Assembly: GCA_905221605.1 (NCBI GenBank)
Contig: CAJNDS010000780.1
Coordinates: forward strand, 288,501 to 352,500
DNA length: 64,000 bases
Source of the DNA: Symbiodinium natans
Lineage: Eukaryota; Sar; Dinophyceae; Suessiales; Symbiodiniaceae
Direction of reading: 5' to 3'
Shown: positions 19,690 through 31,300 of the stretch, piece after piece
Layout of the letters: every line of letters starts with the position of its first letter
Numbering within the stretch: position 1 is the stretch's first letter
Translations under genes and position numbers: made by a program
The notes under the pieces: model-generated
The model's input: the letters and a program-made list of their open reading frames with translations, nothing else
The model's database searches: none
What the model was told of the DNA's origin: nothing

Positions 19690-22065
19690 ATGCTCCGCGA
19701 ACTCTTGGTCCTTTCCCTCCTGTGCTGCGGCAGTGCTTGTACTGAGGGAAACTGCAGTACTCCCGAAGCGGAGTATGCAAGCCACCTTAGTCTGCACGTG
19801 AAAAAGTCGCATGCTGCTAGCAGCACAGCTCGAGGTCGTCAACCTGGCAATGGAAATGGAAATGGCAACGGCAACCGTCGACGCCGACCCACAACGGAGC
19901 CTCCCACAGAGCCTCCCACAGAGCCTCCCACAGAGCCTCCAACAACGGAGCCTCCCACAGAGCCTCCAACAACGGAGCCCCCGACAGAGCCTCCCACAGA
20001 GCCACCAACGGAGCCGCCGACAGAGCCACCAACGGAGCCGCCGACAGAGCCACCAACGGAGCCGCCGACAGAGCCTCCGACACCCGGAGAGAGGCATCCC
20101 CCAGACATGTCCCCCAATCATTGTCGGCCACTTGATTCTCAGGGCAATGTGGCTGGATTACAGCTGCGCACGCGGAAAGAGATTTCAAACCTGGAAGAAT
20201 GGGAATGGTCTTTGTTCCGGGATGGCATGCAGCTTTTGAAGGACAGGTTTGGCAATGATCCGGGTGCGTTCATTTGCAATCCTCCAGGCTTCTGCAGTGA
20301 AGCTCCTGACTACTTTCAGACATGGGAGTCCTTCATCAGCTTCCATCCCAATCTGCACAGGAATGGCAATGATTTCTTGCTTGGGCACCGGGCTTTCGTC
20401 CTGGACTTGGAGACGATCTTGCAGCATCTCACGAATGACTGCAGGCTCTTCATCCCCTACTTTCAGTCCTTCGCGGTGTCCACCAGCCCGATGCAGGCAA
20501 CCTACGTGTGGAACTCGGAACGCTTGGGGGACGTGTCCTTCATGACCGGCAGCTCGGCAGCGTTTAGTGGCAGGGTAGGGCACCAAGGGAACCCCAGCAG
20601 CTGAGGGAAGTTTGTGGAATCACCGTTTTTTTCCGATGTGTTTTTTATTCCAAGAGGCAATGGTAACAGAGACTGTCGCTACAATGGCGGCAACGCCTAT
20701 TGTGTGCGAGATGGCATTGCGGCTGGGTGGACCTTCGATAAGAGCAGTGCCCCAGGCAGGCACGTTTCTACAACCTTGTGAAGTGCTTTGCAGGAAGTGT
20801 GCATATGTATGTGTGTATGTGTGTGTGTGTGTGTGCGTGCCGAAAATTGCAGGTGTTCAAATCAAGCGTCAGGAAATTTCAGGAACACCAGGCCCTCATA
20901 GATCAGGCAATATGTGCCCTGGTTAAAAGCGGGTAGGGCTTTGGGTTCTTGATGCAGATATTTGAGACACCAAGATATCTCTGACGTCTGCCTCTGGCCG
21001 AAAAAGGGTGCTCACCTTCTTACTCTCTGCGAAGATGGCGGCTAGACACTACCAGAGATTGTGAAAGCTCATTGTGTAGTCTTTGTTCTCTGGTATTGGT
21101 GCACTGTTCTGGTTCCTTGTTCGTCAAAAAGAAGAATCAGAAGCAGAGAGGCTCTGGTGAATGTAGATGGGTTGCAAACAGATGCAAGAAAGAGGCAGTC
21201 AACGACATTCGCCGCGCAAGTATCAGCACATGTAGTACAAGGCTGAGTGCACCGGCCCAGAACTGCAAAAACCTAGTGGAAAGTGGGGTCTCGCAGTTTC
21301 TTGGGAGGGGTGGGGCGAGCGGTTGGCAGGGGCGGCTAAGGCACCCCAGTTTCTTCAAGCGAAAGTCCTGAGTATGGGGAGCCAGGGTTGTGCAGGTGAT
21401 AAGAGGTGGCAAACAGGCCTACGGTCGGGGCCGAGGTGCAGTGCACCTCCCACTTTCATGCAGATGTCCTGGAGTTGTGCGTGCAAGTCTCTTTGCTGTT
21501 GCAAACCTCTTGGTCAGGCAGAGGCTGCAATGGTTGCATTGCGCGAAGCCCCAGCATGACTCGCGGGATTGGGTGGACGTTGTCAGACGTCTTCTTGCGC
21601 ATGGAGACCCTGACAGCCTACGAGGACATGAACAACTGGATTGATGGTGTGCATGGTGCGCTCCACGTAATCATTGGCGGCATCATGGCTTACATCACCG
21701 ACGCTCCCGCAGACCCGGCCTTCTTTGCGCATCACTCGATGGTGGAGTGGGTTCTCTGGTGGTGGCAGGTCAACAACGTCCTCACCAACCAGGGGGACAC
21801 TTTCTCATGCCAGTCCTGTCACGAGAACATTGCGGGCTACAACGTTCCGCGTGAAGAGTGGTTGGGTGCCGGCTATGATGCAGACCTGGGCTGCATCAAG
21901 ATCCCAAAGTCCGATCCCAGGGTCTGTCTCCGTTACGAGAAGTTCCGGCCAACGGATGAAGAGCCGGGCCCAGGCTTGAAGACCTTTGTTCCAAGTCCTC
22001 ACCCCCAAGCTCTCCCCCCGAAACCTTGCAACAAGGCCCAAGAGTCAAACACTCTAAGGGTTTAG
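19690..22065 (+). CDS. Tyrosinase-like type-3 copper protein, secreted
   Basis: Three exons, 19690-20573, 20655-20759 and 21522-22065, give 510 codons in frame. The start MLRELLVLSLLCCGSAC is a signal peptide; ATGs further upstream in the frame would bury it. Then come a short Gly-Asn stretch, a Thr-Glu-Pro-Pro repeat (about residues 75-130) and the copper domain. The CuA region reads SFHPNLHRNGNDFLLGHRAF, with His codons at 20344, 20356 and 20386; CuB has HGALH (His at 21652 and 21664) and DPAFFAHHSMVEW (His at 21730 and 21733). Tyrosinases bind two copper ions and oxidise phenols; secretion and the Pro-rich linker suggest an extracellular or wall role, which is inference. Intron 2 (20760-21521) has a GC donor (GCACGT). 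Intron 1 (81 bases) needs a non-canonical border to keep the frame, although GTAGGG lies one base away. The last 30 codons after EEPGPG look low-complexity, and the true 3' end may differ. Confidence 0.8.
19897..20085 (+). repeat. Coding repeat, Thr-Glu-Pro-Pro, in the tyrosinase-like gene
   Basis: About 15 units of a 12-base repeat (ACGGAGCCTCCC / ACAGAGCCACCA variants), some with an extra Thr codon. It stays in frame and links the signal peptide region to the copper domain. The strand-opposite frame (Gly-Gly-Ser-Val repeats) is a shadow. Confidence 0.9.
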
Positions 22066-22861
22066 GCGGCTTAGGGTCTTCGGCGCCCTGAGAGGTTTGA
22101 TTCAAGGAGCTCCCTTTTCGGGAGAAGCAGGTGGGGCGGAGTGCATTCAACTTTTCGCGAAGATGGAGGCGCGCGTGTGTTCCCCTGAGGCTTTGGAGAA
22201 GGCGGGCGTTCGTCAATCACGGTTTCTTGTATTGGCCTAAAGACGAGCTCAGTATAATGGGTACTTCCCCGAAAAGGGGGCCACTTAGCCACCCTTGACG
22301 AAACCTCCCTACACCCTAAACCCTAGACCCTAAACTGCGTAGCCGAACAGCACGCTTCACTTGAAATTTCAGCGGGAGACTCCATAATCGACAGCTGCCC
22401 ATACACTTAGGTTTCAGGGTTTGGGGTCTAGGCTTTAAATAGGGCTCAGGGTTTGGGGTCCAGGGTTTAGGGGTCATGGCAAGCTTTATCGAGACTCCTA
22501 GCATGCTCAGCCGAATGTCCAGGTTGTCCCAATGAGGGTGCCTATCGCAGGGGCAGGGGGGGGGGGCCTAAAAAGGGACTATGCTATCTAAACGTACCGA
22601 ATTTTTACATGCTTGTGTCTTTCTTCTTTCGGTTGTAGATCCCATGTAGGCATTTAGTAGCAAATTGAGCAGTAGACCAGGACCAGTTGACAAGACTGTC
22701 TTGGACCATACGAATTGCTTGGCAAGCACTCTAGCGTGCCCCAGCCACCCTAAACCCTAAACCCTAAACCCTAAACCCTAAACCCTAAACCCTAAACCCT
22801 AAACCCTAAACCCTAAGCCCTAAGCCCTAAACCCTAAATCCTAACCCCTAAACCTAAACAG
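22066..22861. other. Intergenic or intronic DNA ending in a telomere-type array
   Basis: Nothing coding is supported. A CCCTAAA array of 14 units lies at 22747-22858 and ends ...CCTAAACAG, the acceptor of the next exon. Confidence 0.6.
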
Positions 22862-22973
22862 GTTGAAAAGACATACATGTTCAACAAGAAGGAGTTCCTT
22901 GAGATGTGCCTTTCCTTCATCGAGTCTGGCAAGGATGAGATGCCCCCGGAGCACTACGAACACATGGTCGGCG
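22862..22973 (+). CDS. Candidate exon, unidentified
   Basis: Directly follows a telomere-type array (acceptor CCTAAACAG). Reads VEKTYMFNKKEFLEMCLSFI, then ESGKDEMPPEHYEHMVG, highly protein-like with strong codon bias. The donor is probably GGTCGGC|GTGTGC. It might belong to a large helical protein; I cannot assign it. Confidence 0.65.
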
Positions 22974-25498
22974 TGTGCAGCTTCCCCTTGAGAGCTTTAG
23001 GGTTTAGGTTTTAGGGTTTTATGTTTAGGTCAGCATTGCCCAGTTCGGGTTGTAATGTTAGCCCATCACATGCCCATCAGTCTGACGTGGGTCCAAAGCA
23101 TGTCTAGGCAACCATGGTTTTTTTTCGATGAGCTTTTTTCACAGGATCCAAACCACACCCCCCGCAAACCCCCCTTGCTCAAAAACAAAGCCGACATAAA
23201 CCTTAATACGGCTTATTTTTTGAAGCAAAGCGCCTTATGTTCTGGCCCTTTCCTGGTTCTGAGAAGTTATGAGCACGTGTTGCAGGGCAGCCCAACCCCC
23301 GCCCAGAAACCCACATAGCCTCTGTCGGGTTTATTTCGGCCTCTTTGGGTTTTATTTCGGTTTTATCTCGGTCTTATCTTGGCCTTATTTCGTTGCAGTC
23401 TTATTTTTGCCTTATTTCGGCCTTATTTCGGTCTTATTTCAGCCTTATTTCGGCCTTATTGCGGGTTTATTTCGGCCTTACTTCGGCCGTGTTTCGGCGC
23501 TCATGGGCGCAACCGACACCCAGAACCCCACAATTTGCCTCTGTCGCCCAGTAGCTTTATCCTTATCTTCCGAAACAACATCTGGAAAAATAAGCCTTAT
23601 TGAGCCCTATTTTCGTTTTATTTCTTCCAGCCCCTGCTCTGAGAAAATAAGCACTAATACAGTAAGGCTTATTAAGGCTGATTCAGGCTTATTAGTGATT
23701 ATTAGTGCTTTTTTTTGTTACTCTTTTTTTTGTCCTTATTTTCTGGCTAGGGGGTTTGGGAGGGGGGGGGGGGTCTTGCTTTCTGTGATTTTTTGTTTTC
23801 CCTGCTGGGTTTTCTGCGGTACAGTAAGGTAACAACATTGCTGATGAGGGCGAGAAGGCCGACAAGAGGAGTCCGCATGCCAAGCCCAAAAACCGGGCAG
23901 AGCAGGTTACTGGTGTCTCAGCCGCCTCGTAGATCACTATTCTTGTTGGGGTGTGTTTTTTGGGGCTCAAAGGTTAGGTTAGGGGTTCGGGGTATGTTCT
24001 AACAGCAGCTTATAAACTTCGTCGGCACAGTGCCGGCTGGATTGGGGGCACAAGCTAGTGAGTATTGAGCCCACCAGTGTAAGTAGCTCATTGGGCAACC
24101 TGAGGTATGGGATGCGCACATGCACTTCGCCTTTGCCAGGATTATTGATTGGATTTTTGGTCACGCTTAATGGGCTTCCGGGCTTGCCAGGCACAGCCCA
24201 GCAATTTCAAGCATTTTATGCATAGGTCTGCTTAGAGCAGTGCCTTGGGCCTCCATGCATCACGATTCATTGAGATAAACTCGGGCCGCTGTGAGACAAA
24301 GCTTTCGATGTCTTACAGGCAGCAACGCCCTGAAGCCATCAGCCTGCTTTGCTGTTGGAGGCCCATGTTCTCTTTTGTTTTAAGAAGCTTCCTGCGATTT
24401 TGTCAAGCTGCCAAGAGGAGCAGCCCGCAGTTTGAATGAAAAGGTCACGTCTAGCGGAGAGCTCGACAGGGCTTGGGGCTTAGGGGTTTTTCGGCAGGAG
24501 GGTAAAGGAACAAGTCATGGCATGAATCTCGAACTTTTGGAAAGACCCCCACCCCTCTCCCCCGGCTTCACAGAAACAAGAGGACTCCTGAGACCAGAAC
24601 ACAGAGCTCTCCATGCTTAGCGAAGCCCTGGACCAAGGAAGTGGCTGAAACTTCGATCGGGGTCACAGATGCTTCAGGCGGAGATCTGGCGCTTCAGGAC
24701 AGGCGAACGGAAGCTCCGGAATCACTGGGGCACTCTGCCTAGGTTTTCCATAGCTTTCCTAAACATGGGGCCCCCTGAATTGCTTGACACGGCATGGCCT
24801 TGAGGGAGTCCTCTACTTCTGACGAGCGACCCGATTCATGAAGGACGAGGGTGGGTGCCTATGCGACTACGGACATGACTCACTTCAATGTTGGGCGGGC
24901 TGAGGCGGCGCTGTCGGCTTGTTGTTTAGAGAAGCTGCATATCCCGAGACCACCGGTAGAAGTCCAGAAGTTGCGCCGTGCCGCATTCTTGGGCAGGCAG
25001 AGCGCCGTGCTGAGCAGCATTTCCAGAAGATGCCTGATTGATTGATACCGGATGAGGGATCGATGTCGACTGCGAAGTCTACCCTGAAAGTTAGTCATCG
25101 GCAGCTTCTGATGAGCGTTCAGCCTTTGAGGGTGTGGCTGTAACAGTCAGGATGATTGTCCTTGTGGCGGACACCGTGTTGAGTGCCTTGGATGGAGATA
25201 GCGACTGCAAAGCCAAAGCAAACCTAAACCCTCAAACCCCAAACCCAATGCCCCTTATGGTGTGTGGTTTAGGGTAGGGCACCTTGTAGCGCGGCACCTT
25301 TCTCAGTGCCCCGACCCAAGTTTTCCGCAAAGTCAGCAAGCCGGAGTTCACGCCAGATTTAACGTATGGTTTGTTTGGGGTTCTTGGGGCCTGCAGGAGG
25401 TCGGCACACCTGGGCTTTGAGCAGCTTTGATTTTGGCAGTTGCGGGTTGTGATTATTTGGGGTTGGTAGGGTATCGGTTTCGGGGTTGTTCGTGGCAG
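22974..25498. other. Non-coding, nothing assigned
   Basis: No supported exon. Contains the CTTATTTCGGC repeat (23330-23490) and a T/G-rich tract to 23790. Open frames at 24.2-25.1 kb lack splice support. Confidence 0.5.
23330..23490. repeat. CTTATTTCGGC imperfect tandem repeat
   Basis: About 13 copies of an 11-12-base unit (GGCCTTATTTC with GTC/GTT variants). Three + frames are open through it as Leu/Ile/Phe/Tyr repeats that look membrane-like; this is a repeat artefact. Confidence 0.9.
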
Positions 25499-25656
25499 GT
25501 GCCAAAGTCCTCGTCTCCAGCAATACGACCACAGACGATGTGTGCATTCGCTTCGAGGGCACCAGGCAGCATCTGGAGGAGATGATACACGCGAGGTTGA
25601 GCCACCCGGCTTCCATGAGCCCGACGCCCACGCTCGTACCTGAGCCCTACCTACAG
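25499..25656 (+). CDS. Exon, unidentified gene
   Basis: Acceptor TTCGTGGCAG, canonical donor CTACAG|GTAGGC. Reads AKVLVSSNTTTDDVCIRFEG, then TRQHLEEMIHARLSHPASMS and PTPTLVPEPYLQ. Both edges and GC3 bias are good. A beta strand, then a long helix. No product assigned. Confidence 0.7.
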
Positions 25657-25844
25657 GTAGGCCGTAAACTGAAATTAGTAGCAAAAGCTAGTGAATCACT
25701 CAAACGTTTGTGTATATACATGGTATATGCATATATATCTATATATACACACACAAGATGAAAAAGAATCTCTAAAATGTTTGCATGTATGCATCTACCC
25801 ACAAACATATATACGTACATGCACGTGTACACACACACACATGG

Positions 25845-26140
25845 TATGATATATGATATATGATATATGATATATGATATATGATATATGATATATGATA
25901 TATGATATATGATATATGATATATGATATATGATATATGATATATGATATATGATATATGATATATGATATATGATAGATGATATATGATATATGAGAAA
26001 TGATATATGATATAGAATGTATTGTATATATGATATACGATATTTGACATATGACATATGTTATGTGATATATAATATATGATATATGATATATGATATA
26101 TGATATATGATATAGGATATAGGATATAGGATATATGCTG
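25845..26140. repeat. TATATGA heptanucleotide microsatellite
   Basis: More than 30 copies of a seven-base unit (TATATGA, with GATAGAT/AGAAATG variants). The unit has the same length as the telomere-type repeat but a different sequence. Reverse frames read Ile-Tyr-His-Ile-Ser repeats, not a gene. Confidence 0.95.
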
Positions 26141-26605
26141 TATGAGATATGTTATATGATATATGATTTCATGATTATATGATTATATGATGATATGATT
26201 ATATGATTATGTGACTATGTGATTAAATGATTATAATATGATTATATGATGACATGATGATATGATGATATGATTATACGATTATATGATTATATGATAT
26301 ATGTACATGATATATGATTTATGATATTTGATATTTGGTATTTGGCATTTGGTATTTGATATTTGATATTTGATATTTGACCTATATATATATAGATATA
26401 TAGTAAATGATATATGATGTATGATATATGATATATGATGTATGATGCATGATGTCTGGTATATGATATCTGATATCTGACAAATGATACATGATATACG
26501 ACATCTGAGATATGATATATGATATGATGCATGATGCGATATGAAATGACGTGATATGATACGATATGAAATGAAGTGAATGACATGATATGATATGATA
26601 TGATA
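26141..26605. repeat. Degenerate ATGAT/TATTTGA repeat field
   Basis: Continuation of the microsatellite in mixed units: ATTATATG, GATATTTG, ATGATATG and ACGATATGAA blocks, each locally homogeneous. Confidence 0.9.
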
Positions 26606-26621
26606 CTGTATGCGGGGTAAA

Positions 26622-26801
26622 ACTGGCCAATTCCGTGTTGCGCTGGTCAACGCCGGACGAAGTGTGGAGTGGACGGATGGAATGCTCGCGTGTGAGGCTG
26701 CGAAACTTAGACTCTTGGCCTGTGCCCACCTCACCAAGCACCACGAGAAGTTCAGCACTGTCGTGGCACCGTGGGGAGAGTGGGCAAGGTCAAGCTGCTA
26801 G
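26622..26801 (+). CDS. Open segment of unknown nature
   Basis: Reads RVALVNAGRSVEWTDGMLAC, then EAAKLRLLACAHLTKHHEKF and a TAG at 26799. Protein-like composition; it lies between the microsatellite and the decayed family B element, so it may be retrotransposon remnant rather than host exon. Confidence 0.3.
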   Translation, partial: TGQFRVALVNAGRSVEWTDGMLACEAAKLRLLACAHLTKHHEKFSTVVAPWGEWARSSC

Positions 26802-27117
26802 AAAGGCAGTAAAGGGCATTGCTCTGATCTTGAGAGACCAACACTACCGCGCCCGCGGCCCCCAAAGGATAATGGCATCCGTTGCTGAGTCGCGAGTCCC
26901 CTGCCGAAGTTCCGGCCCCCAAAGCCTCAAGTGAAGCAGGCCCTCTACGTACTCTTAGGTCCAATGATGCCCTTTCCCTCCGAGGCCAAGAAAGCCAAAA
27001 GGGACCTGCAGTCATATGGAACCACCGAGGAGAATGGCAGCTCGACAATGGCATGCAAGTCCGCTCAAGAAAACATCGCGGTCTTCGTGGCAGAACGCGC
27101 AGCATCAACGTACCAAG

Positions 27118-27795
27118 TGGTGGAGACGAAGATTCTTTGCTTTACGAGCTGCGTGACCTCATGAAGAAGATTGACAATGACCCCAAACATAAAAGAACAC
27201 TGCAGGAAGAACTTCGCGGCATTCTCGACAAATTTGATAAGGATGTCAGCGCAGAAAGACCCGCTGGCCGGTTTACACAGGGCAGTGCAAAGCAGAGCGT
27301 GTACAATGTCAACCTGTGGAAAAAGGATCGAGACTATGACAAGGAGCAGGAAACTCCTTTTAAAGACTCCACGTATCCTTTGGCAACGAGGCGAAGTGGT
27401 TGGGTGGGGCAACTTCCTGCGATTGCTTGAGGAGGGCGTCGAAGTGGAGGGAAAAGCGACTGTCTGCTATCGAAAGCAGGCCAGAGACCTGTGGGCCCTG
27501 GCGACCTTGCACTCGCTACAGAAACAGGCCACCCTTCTGATAGTGGACGATGGCGAAGGTCCAATGGCGGCTTGCCCCGGACGTTCTGGGTCTGTGGCCT
27601 GCAAAATGGCGATGTCAACCTCGGCATGAAAGTTGCTCAACGACAGACCTGCAAAATGTCTTCTTCACTTGGGCTCACTGTTCAGCAGTTTGGGGAACTC
27701 AAGACTTATGGTTGGAAGATCTTTGGCGACTGCGACTCCAAGCTTCTGATCGGCTACGTCAAGGTCAAGGAAGACGAGCAAGAACTTCTTCGGGG
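27118..27795 (+). pseudogene. LINE family B copy B1, N-terminal ORF fragment
   Basis: Aligns by eye, segment by segment, with the longer copy at 47.4-48.3 kb. Shared blocks include ELRDLMKKIDNDPKHKRTLQ, GWGNFLRLLEEGVEVEG, LHSLQKQATLLIVDDGEGP and VQQFGELKTYGWKIFGD. It needs frame changes near 27350 and 27560. Relative to B2 it lacks about 40 bases at 27561 and about 110 bases at 27632. Upstream of 27118 and downstream of 27795 the similarity stops, so it is truncated at both ends. The protein role is unknown; by position it belongs to the N-terminal part of the retrotransposon protein. Confidence 0.8.
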
Positions 27796-29599
27796 GAACT
27801 GGGGCATCTTCGTGCAGGCCCTGAAGTTTGACTCAAGCGCCGCAGTGCGGTGGGTCCCTGGCGTGATGCGAGATCTTAATCGTGGCTTGTGGCTTGAACA
27901 TGCTTTCGGGACAGCCGTTGTCCGGTGGTGCTGGGGATGTGTTTTGGGGAGACTTGGGATTGCCTGGGGGTGGTCTGGCTTGGGGGTACTTTGACGGAGT
28001 GGGTGGTTGGCGGTGCTTGAGAGGTGCTTGGGGGGTGCTGTCGGGGGTGACCTTGTTGATCTCGAATCCAGCTCGACTGTGTGCCATGATATTCACGAGG
28101 GTAGCACAAGTGGGAGTTCCGGTGGTTTTGACATTGCGCTACTTTTGTTGTCATTTTTCTGATTTGCAATACTGGAGCTTGCATCATGTGAGATTTTGAT
28201 TTATAACGCTGCTTCTTTTGGCAGCTGATCCGTGCGGAAGACATAGTTATGTTGGGAGTTTGACTGGGGTGGAACAGCTGTTGTTAAATCATAACGCGGG
28301 TGTCAGAATAATCCCCACAGGGACAACTGGCTGGCGGCAGCAGCGCTGCTTTTTTTGGCAGCTGATCTGCGCGGAAGACATGGTCATGTGGGGAGTTTGG
28401 CTGGGGCAGAACAGATGTTGTCAAATCATAATGCGGGGATGTCCTAAGGTAAGCTCAATGAGAACAGAGATCTCACGTGGATCAAAAGGGGAACCTTGCT
28501 CGATTTTGATTTTCAGTAGGAATATAAACTGTGAAAACATGGCCTATCGATCCTTTAGGACTTTAGGTCTGAGAAATGTTGAGTTAGAGGTGTCAGAAAA
28601 ATTACCACAGACGTAACTGGCTTGTGGCAGCCAAGCGTTCACAGCGACATTGCCTTCTGATCCTTCGATGTCGGCTTGAGGTGCAGTGAACGTAAGCATT
28701 ATAGACCCTGAAACTGTAGACTCCGGAGACTCTCAACCCTAACCCTTAAAACATAAACGCTAAACCCCAAACCCTTAAACCTTAGTGAAACCGTACACTC
28801 CAAAATTCTACACACTAAAGCCTGAAAGCGTACACTGCTGAGACTCAAAACTCAAAACCTTAAAACGTAAGGCCTAAATCCTAAACCCGAAACCTTACTG
28901 AAATCTTCCACTTCAAACTCTAAACACTAAAGCCCGACAGCGCAAAGTCTTGAGACAAAACCTCAAACCCTCAACCCTTAACCCTTAATCAAATTTTACG
29001 GCTGTTTTCGCTGCTGAATCTGACTGAGACGTGCGCCTTTGTAGCCTCATTCTTGCTGTAGTGTGTGGGTCACGGCCTGAGAAGGTGTTGGCGCTGCTTT
29101 TGCCCAGTGCTTTGAATGTCACAGTGACAAGCGTGGGTGAGCAACTATGCCTCTCCTAAGGTCTGGGGTCAGGTCGACTTGCGACGGCCTCAGCGAAGGC
29201 ATTTGCCAAGGATGTTTTCATTGATCAAGAATCAAGAGCGAAAGTTAGGGGGCTAGAAGATAATCAGATGCCGTCCTAGTCTTGACCATAAACTATGCTG
29301 ACGAGAGAGTGGAGGTCGTTACCTATAGGATTGCTTACGCAGCACATTGTGAGAAATCAAGGTGGTCGTTGATCTTGGGGCCTGCGGCTTAATTTGACCG
29401 AACACGGGGACCTAGGCAGGTCCAGACATAGTAAGGATTCAGAGCAGATTGATACGCTGTTCATCAGGAATCGTCTACGCGTTTCATCGTCTCAGCAAGG
29501 ACCTACTCGTGATTGGCGCTGCTGCATGAGTTTGAGTTGCAGTCATAGTAGTGGCATTCTGATATGCTGGTGCCCCTGCTCCGTCCTTTTCTTTCGGCA
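27796..29599. other. Repeat-rich spacer without a gene
   Basis: Contains a 134-base direct duplication at 28208-28475 (units starting GCTGCTTCTTTTGGCAG and GCTGCTTTTTTTGGCAG), with a third partial copy near 28570-28640. A second, looser duplication at 28770-28985 ends in CACTAAAGCCCGACAGCGCA, and this phrase recurs at the 5' edge of the next LINE copy (29624). No coding support. Confidence 0.6.
28208..28475. repeat. 134-base tandem direct duplication
   Basis: Two copies share CAGCTGATC(C/T)G(T/C)GCGGAAGACAT, then GTTATGTTGGGAGTTTG-like and AACAG.TGTTGT.AAATCATAA blocks at a constant spacing of 134 bases, about 85-90 % alike by eye. Confidence 0.8.
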
Positions 29600-30771
29600 C
29601 CTCTTCTCCAGATCTGTGACACACTAAAGCCCGACAGTGCAAAGTCTATGCGCAGACTCGTTAAGCTGCGCAACATCTCTGGTGCAAAGGTTGCTTTGCT
29701 TGTACCGCGCCCAAGGACAGCAAACCTGAGGGCGACCAACCGGAAGGCTCTAAGGCTATGCTCCTGCCCACCTGGGAGGGAGGTAAGCCATGCCTCCGTA
29801 GGTTCTGGGTTTTGCCTCTTTGCGAAACGCTGCCGGACTTGCCGGAACAGGCCCCAGCTAAAACCACAGTTTCGGTTGATGAAACACCGTTGGTTGTGTT
29901 CAGAGCCACACTTGTCCAGACCTTGTGCACTAAGGATAAGTGGGAAGCATTCCGCAGAAATGCAGCAGCGCAGGTTCACGCAGCCTTCGGTGACAAAGTT
30001 GTGAATTTCCACATATGCCTGGAAGGAAGTCAAGGTCACATCTCGTGACAGCCTTCCTGAGGTCATTTTGCAAGGGTTTGTCAGAGTCAAACAAACAAAT
30101 CAAGGAAAAATCCTCCAGCGCATTGCTGAAGACGGTTTATTTGTTGAGTACCTTGCCTCCGACAATAAACCCAAGCCAGCTGTTTACTGGATCCCGCCTT
30201 TTGAGGGTGAGGCCCCGCGTGATTACCTGGCCAGGGTTGTTGCTGATGCAAAAAGGAGCGCTACGATTGCTCACAGATGCGGAGGAGGCACGTACCTGGG
30301 TCTCAGAATGCTCAAAGGCGTGGTGAGGCCCCAAGTACATGCCTGGTCTCTGCAGGGGGCCCCGCAAAACTGGGATGCACAGGACGTCCTGCGCTGCTTG
30401 CAGGACTCTGGAGTGCAACAGGTTGAAATCCTTAAGCCCCCCCACAAAAAGAAAGGATGGCTGATCAAAGGCCTGGTAGAGGACAGCAGTGACATTGGTG
30501 TCGTTGGCATTGATGCTGGCAACCGTAACCTCATGTTGTTACGTTTGCGGCGCACGATTCGTGGAAACGCGGATACGATTGAAGTCCTCAAAAAGCCTGC
30601 CAAGGGTTTTAATGAGCCTAGCGTTCAAAGGATACTGATTCCTGACACCCCGTCGAAGCCCCCCAAGCCTGGGCCGGAACCTCGTGCTAAGGGTGAAGGA
30701 GGCAAAGATGAGCAAAGGGAGAGAAGCCGTTCTCCTGATAGGTCGCGCCCAAGCCCCTGCCCTATGCCGAC
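29600..30771 (+). pseudogene. A1 N-terminal and RNA-binding-like region
   Basis: Recovered from three frames. Blocks shared with A2 and A3: LVKLRNISGAKVALL, MLLPTWEGGKP, VDETPLVVFRATLVQTLCT, KWEAFRRN, QGFVRVKQTNQGKILQRIAE, YWIPPFEGE. Then HAWSLQGAPQNWDAQDVLRC with PPHKKKGWLIKGL, which has the strand-helix-strand pattern of an RRM-like fold. A basic Arg/Ser/Pro linker (RERSRSPDRS) leads to the protease. ORF1 proteins of LINEs bind the element RNA; that role is inferred here from position. Confidence 0.7.
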
Positions 30772-31300
30772 AAGTACGACGTTGTTGAGTGCGGGGGGGG
30801 AGGGGACTGTGGGTACCTCTGTCTTGCGGCTGCACTTGGCTTTGATGTTAATCAAACATGGGATCAAATGAAAGATGAACTAAAGACGAGGGCAAAAATC
30901 GTACGCAACGATCTGTTCAAGCACCTGACGAGTCAGAGACATCTTGGCACGTATCCGGCGTTCTTTGATCCAAGTGCGAATGCTGGAACGGCTGAGCAAG
31001 AGGCAGGTCCTGTCCCAAAGAATTGGGATGAGTGGACCCAATCTACTTTGCGGGAGGGCAGGTGGATTGACGGACTCAGCATCCTGGCCGCCTCCAAAAG
31101 ATACGGAATATGCATAGTAGTTGTGCCGTGTTCAGGGTGCCCAAAGGATAGGCCCATGAAGTTTGGAGAGTGGAGGGAAAGGACCCGGTTGTCCTCCTGT
31201 TGCAAGCTGGCCACTATCAACTCGCGAGATTTAAAGAAGGTAAGCAGTGGCCACTTCAATGGCGAGAAGCTGAAACCGCTGAGGTTAACCATAGCATGGT
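30772..31300 (+). pseudogene. A1 OTU-like cysteine protease domain
   Basis: The frame opens YDVVECGGGGDCGYLCLAAA; the nucleophile candidate is the Cys at 30808. A helical middle follows (RNDLFKHLTSQRHLG), then GRWIDGLSILAASKRYGICI, the OTU-type helix and strand. After a frameshift, DPVVLLLQAGHYQLARF carries the candidate catalytic His at 31212. OTU proteases cleave ubiquitin or polyprotein bonds. OTU domains are known in some algal LINEs (Dualen/RandI of Chlamydomonas). At least one frameshift separates Cys and His, so the copy is inactive. Confidence 0.7.

Noticed and set aside
19651-20188. Minus-strand open frames of 123-156 codons across the tyrosinase-like exon
   Set aside because: They are shadows of the 12-base coding repeat; the plus frame has a signal peptide and copper ligands.
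23269-23832. A 187-codon hydrophobic frame that looks like a membrane protein
   Set aside because: It translates the CTTATTTCGGC repeat; the other two plus frames look equally hydrophobic.
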